DNA of 64,000 bases from Epiperipatus broadwayi (taxonomy: Eukaryota > Onychophora > Udeonychophora > Euonychophora > Peripatidae), in the NCBI GenBank assembly GCA_028023455.1, contig JAQFVV010006208.1, forward strand, positions 9,032,963 to 9,096,962. The letters run 5' to 3'. Within the stretch, counting starts at the first letter, position 1; every line of letters begins with the position of its first letter. This document shows, one piece after another, positions 62,360-64,000 of this stretch. The notes under the pieces are model-generated. The model had not been told where the DNA came from. It did no database searches and saw only the letters and a program-made list of their open reading frames with translations. Position numbers and translations under genes: made by a program.

Positions 62360-63840
62360 ACTTTATTTATGAAACAGATGAATGATATGATCATGGTTTA
62401 TCCTGGAATATGTTCAATGAGACTCCAATGACACAAAGAAAAATAAACGAAAGTGATTTTATTATTGGATCTAAAAAAAGAAATTCTAAATTTTTGTACC
62501 AAAATTTTTGATTGGTTGAATAACCAAAATGGGGATCTTGAAAATTGAAATGAGTCTTAGATGGTGAACTTATATTTTAAATTATTAATAAGTCTAATTT
62601 GCATAACAGATTTTAACATATTATGGAGCAACTTCTCTTCTGGAATCTGTTGGAGGAATATGTGAAAGACAGGAAGCAATTACAAGGTAGTTGTCACGAA
62701 TATACCAGTAATATTAAATATCCAGAAATTTAATGTGGGAAATGTTTCTCCAATAAAGACGCAGTATTCACCAGCAGTAAGAAAGCTTTCCATAAATTAT
62801 TTGCACCACAATCTCAAATAGTGTCAGTTAACCTTTCCAGGAAGTTATTCATAAACTTAAATTAGGTCCAACCTTAGATAAATGAGGAAAATAAGTTAAG
62901 CTTTGATTAAAAGGTATTTTTAATATCATGGGGTAGAATTATGTTCAATCTATATTGCAATAGATTTATTCAGATGAGATTATCTCCTGTTGTTTAGATG
63001 AAAAATTAATTTAGTGAGATGAGATTATTTCCTGTAGTTTAGATAAAAAAAATTGAGCAGTCTGTTTTCATTGGATTAGGAACAAGATCTTAACCATTGA
63101 AAAATAATTCCAATCTTTTCATATTCTTTTTTTTTTTACGTCAAAGCATTGACCGGGAAGTAAACCCAGGCCAGCTGCTAAAAGGCAGCTATGCTAGCCG
63201 CTAGGCCACCAATGCCTGACATCTTTTTCATATTCTTATTGAGAGATTTTCTATTCCAGAAAAAGATCTATCTTGAGAAAACAAATTATCATCAGTGTAG
63301 ATGAATTTCCTCCATTCTTTTTCTGGAAGATCTGTGATGAATACATTAAATAAAATAGGTGAGAAAAATGCACCATGTGATAGGCTATTCTATAAAACTT
63401 TATATTTACTATGATTATTATGTAGTATGCATGAATTTTTTATTAGATAACAATTTATAAACTACATTTATCTTCCTTTATTTAAGAATTTAGAAAGTTT
63501 TAGAAGCCCATTTTTTAAAAATAGAATCATAAGATGAGATTAGATCAATAAAGGTAATATCAGTTTTTAATTTATTTTGACTTTTTGTATATAAACTGTT
63601 AAAAATATAACTTGGTAACTGCTGTTTCTTATTCCTGGCCTAAATCTCATTTGCTCTATAGAAAGCTGATTGTCAATTAGTGGCAAAATTCTTGGTAATA
63701 TGATTATTTCATGAATCTTATCTGATTAATGATATTGGTCTTAATTTTTGGGATCAATACTGAATTTATTTGGTTTTAAGACAGCTATAGGTTTGTCTTT
63801 ACATCAAATTTTTAGAATAGTTTCTGTATGAATAATATTG
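62360..63840 (-). pseudogene. Jockey/CR1-group LINE reverse transcriptase relic
   Basis: Minus strand, in shifting frames: IEQMRFRPGIRNSSYQV (63600-63660), LKTDITFIDLISSYDSI (catalytic region, 63510-63570), SHGAFFSPILFNVFITDLPE (63340-63390), KEWRKFIYTDDNLFSQD with TDD for the usual ADD box (63260-63330), and further down a degenerate tail with IPEEKLLHNMLKSVMQ near 62640. FNVFITDLP followed by FIYTDD is the pattern of Jockey/CR1-type LINEs and distinguishes it from the RTE copies. A SINE splits it at 63129-63220. Stops throughout. Confidence 0.6.
63129..63220 (-). mobile_element. Short SINE (tRNA-Gly-derived type) in a LINE relic
   Basis: Minus strand: GTCAGGCATTGGTGGCCTAG, GGCTAGCATAGCTGCC, TTTT where the TCC copies have TTCC, B box GGTTTACTTCC, tail TCAATGCTTTGACGTAAAAA. 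The target duplication ATCTTTTCATATTCTT lies at 63113-63128 and, with one extra T, at 63221-63237. Confidence 0.75.
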
Positions 63841-63901
63841 TACCATTTACAACCTTCTTAAACACTTTAACAATGCTATTTTTTCACCAAAACATTATTT
63901 T

Positions 63902-63938
63902 TACATTTTCGACTGTCCTGCAGTCACCATCAGAGCTC
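63902..63938 (-). ncRNA. Family E hammerhead-like motif (left arm)
   Basis: Minus strand: GAGCT, CTGATGG (A9 changed), one extra T, stem II GACTG/CAGTC around CAGGA, GAAAATGTA. Confidence 0.5.
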
Positions 63939-63950
63939 TTTACAAACCTA

Positions 63951-63990
63951 GAGCTCTGATGATGACTGCAGGACAGTCAAAACTGTAAGA
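63951..63990 (+). ncRNA. Family E hammerhead-like motif (right arm)
   Basis: CTGATGA, one extra T, stem II GACTG/CAGTC around CAGGA, AAAA for GAAA, CTGTAAG. Stem I retains only CT/AG. Confidence 0.5.
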
Positions 63991-64000
63991 ATAAAGTTTT

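Larger units (their letters stand above)
63890..64000. mobile_element. Foldback element, family E, cut by window end
   Basis: Inverted TTTTCGACTGTCCTGCAGTC and GACTGCAGGACAGTCAAAAC surround a short centre, TTTACAAACCTAG. The right arm runs off the window. Confidence 0.65.

Overview
The window is A+T-rich nuclear DNA from an animal, most likely an invertebrate; the sequence alone does not settle the phylum. The reasons are a split host gene with GT/AG introns of several kb, very dense interspersed repeats from eukaryotic transposon classes (Penelope-like elements, RTE- and Jockey/CR1-like LINEs, gypsy, hAT, tRNA-derived SINEs), microsatellites, and no operon-like coding layout.

Host genes. 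The one gene I recognise is the 3' half of an SLC22-type (organic cation/carnitine transporter family) major-facilitator protein on the + strand. Its four exons are 10916-11007, 16531-16745, 19836-20017 and 28173-28334 (stop). Their phases join exactly, and the product covers the loop before TM7 through the C terminus. I could not find the 5' exons for TM1-TM6. Exon-like open frames at 22885-22984, 41027-41155, 42148-42294 and 51362-51719 have weaker support and no assigned function.

Repeats. Most of the rest consists of Penelope-like elements (PLEs) and their non-autonomous relatives. I distinguish six families by sequence. A has a hammerhead with stem III ACTAGT and foldback copies with 13-bp target duplications. 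B has stem III ACCAATTGGT and large foldbacks. C is retrozyme-like, with the most canonical hammerheads, stem III ATACGTAT or ATGTACAT, sometimes tandem. D consists of remnants of the PLE GIY-YIG endonuclease next to a conserved folded RNA motif with stem III AGCGCT and an unusual core. E has stem II GACTG/CAGTC. F has long inverted ends, an internal tRNA-like segment with an intron-like insert, and in one copy a PLE reverse transcriptase plus GIY-YIG endonuclease (46606-47700, minus strand). PLE-linked hammerheads with short self-complementary stem III that act as dimers, and metazoan retrozymes, are established. The number of families side by side here, and the family D motif, deserve a second look.

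Layout. 1-2.1 kb: nothing recognised. 2.1-7.1 kb: retrozyme array, RTE LINE, second LINE tail, family F. 7-10.2 kb: AT-rich DNA. 10.2-12.9 kb: palindrome, SINEs, first SLC22 exon, PLE pieces. 13-16.5 kb: foldbacks, family A, hAT with nested insertions. 16.5-28.4 kb: SLC22 exons 2-4 with a minisatellite, a solo-LTR candidate, LINE, SINE and foldbacks in the introns. 28.6-64 kb: mainly PLE/retrozyme copies nested in one another, with decayed LINE and gypsy pieces. The transposon coding regions are broken by stops and frameshifts. The ribozyme-bearing ends are much better conserved than the proteins.
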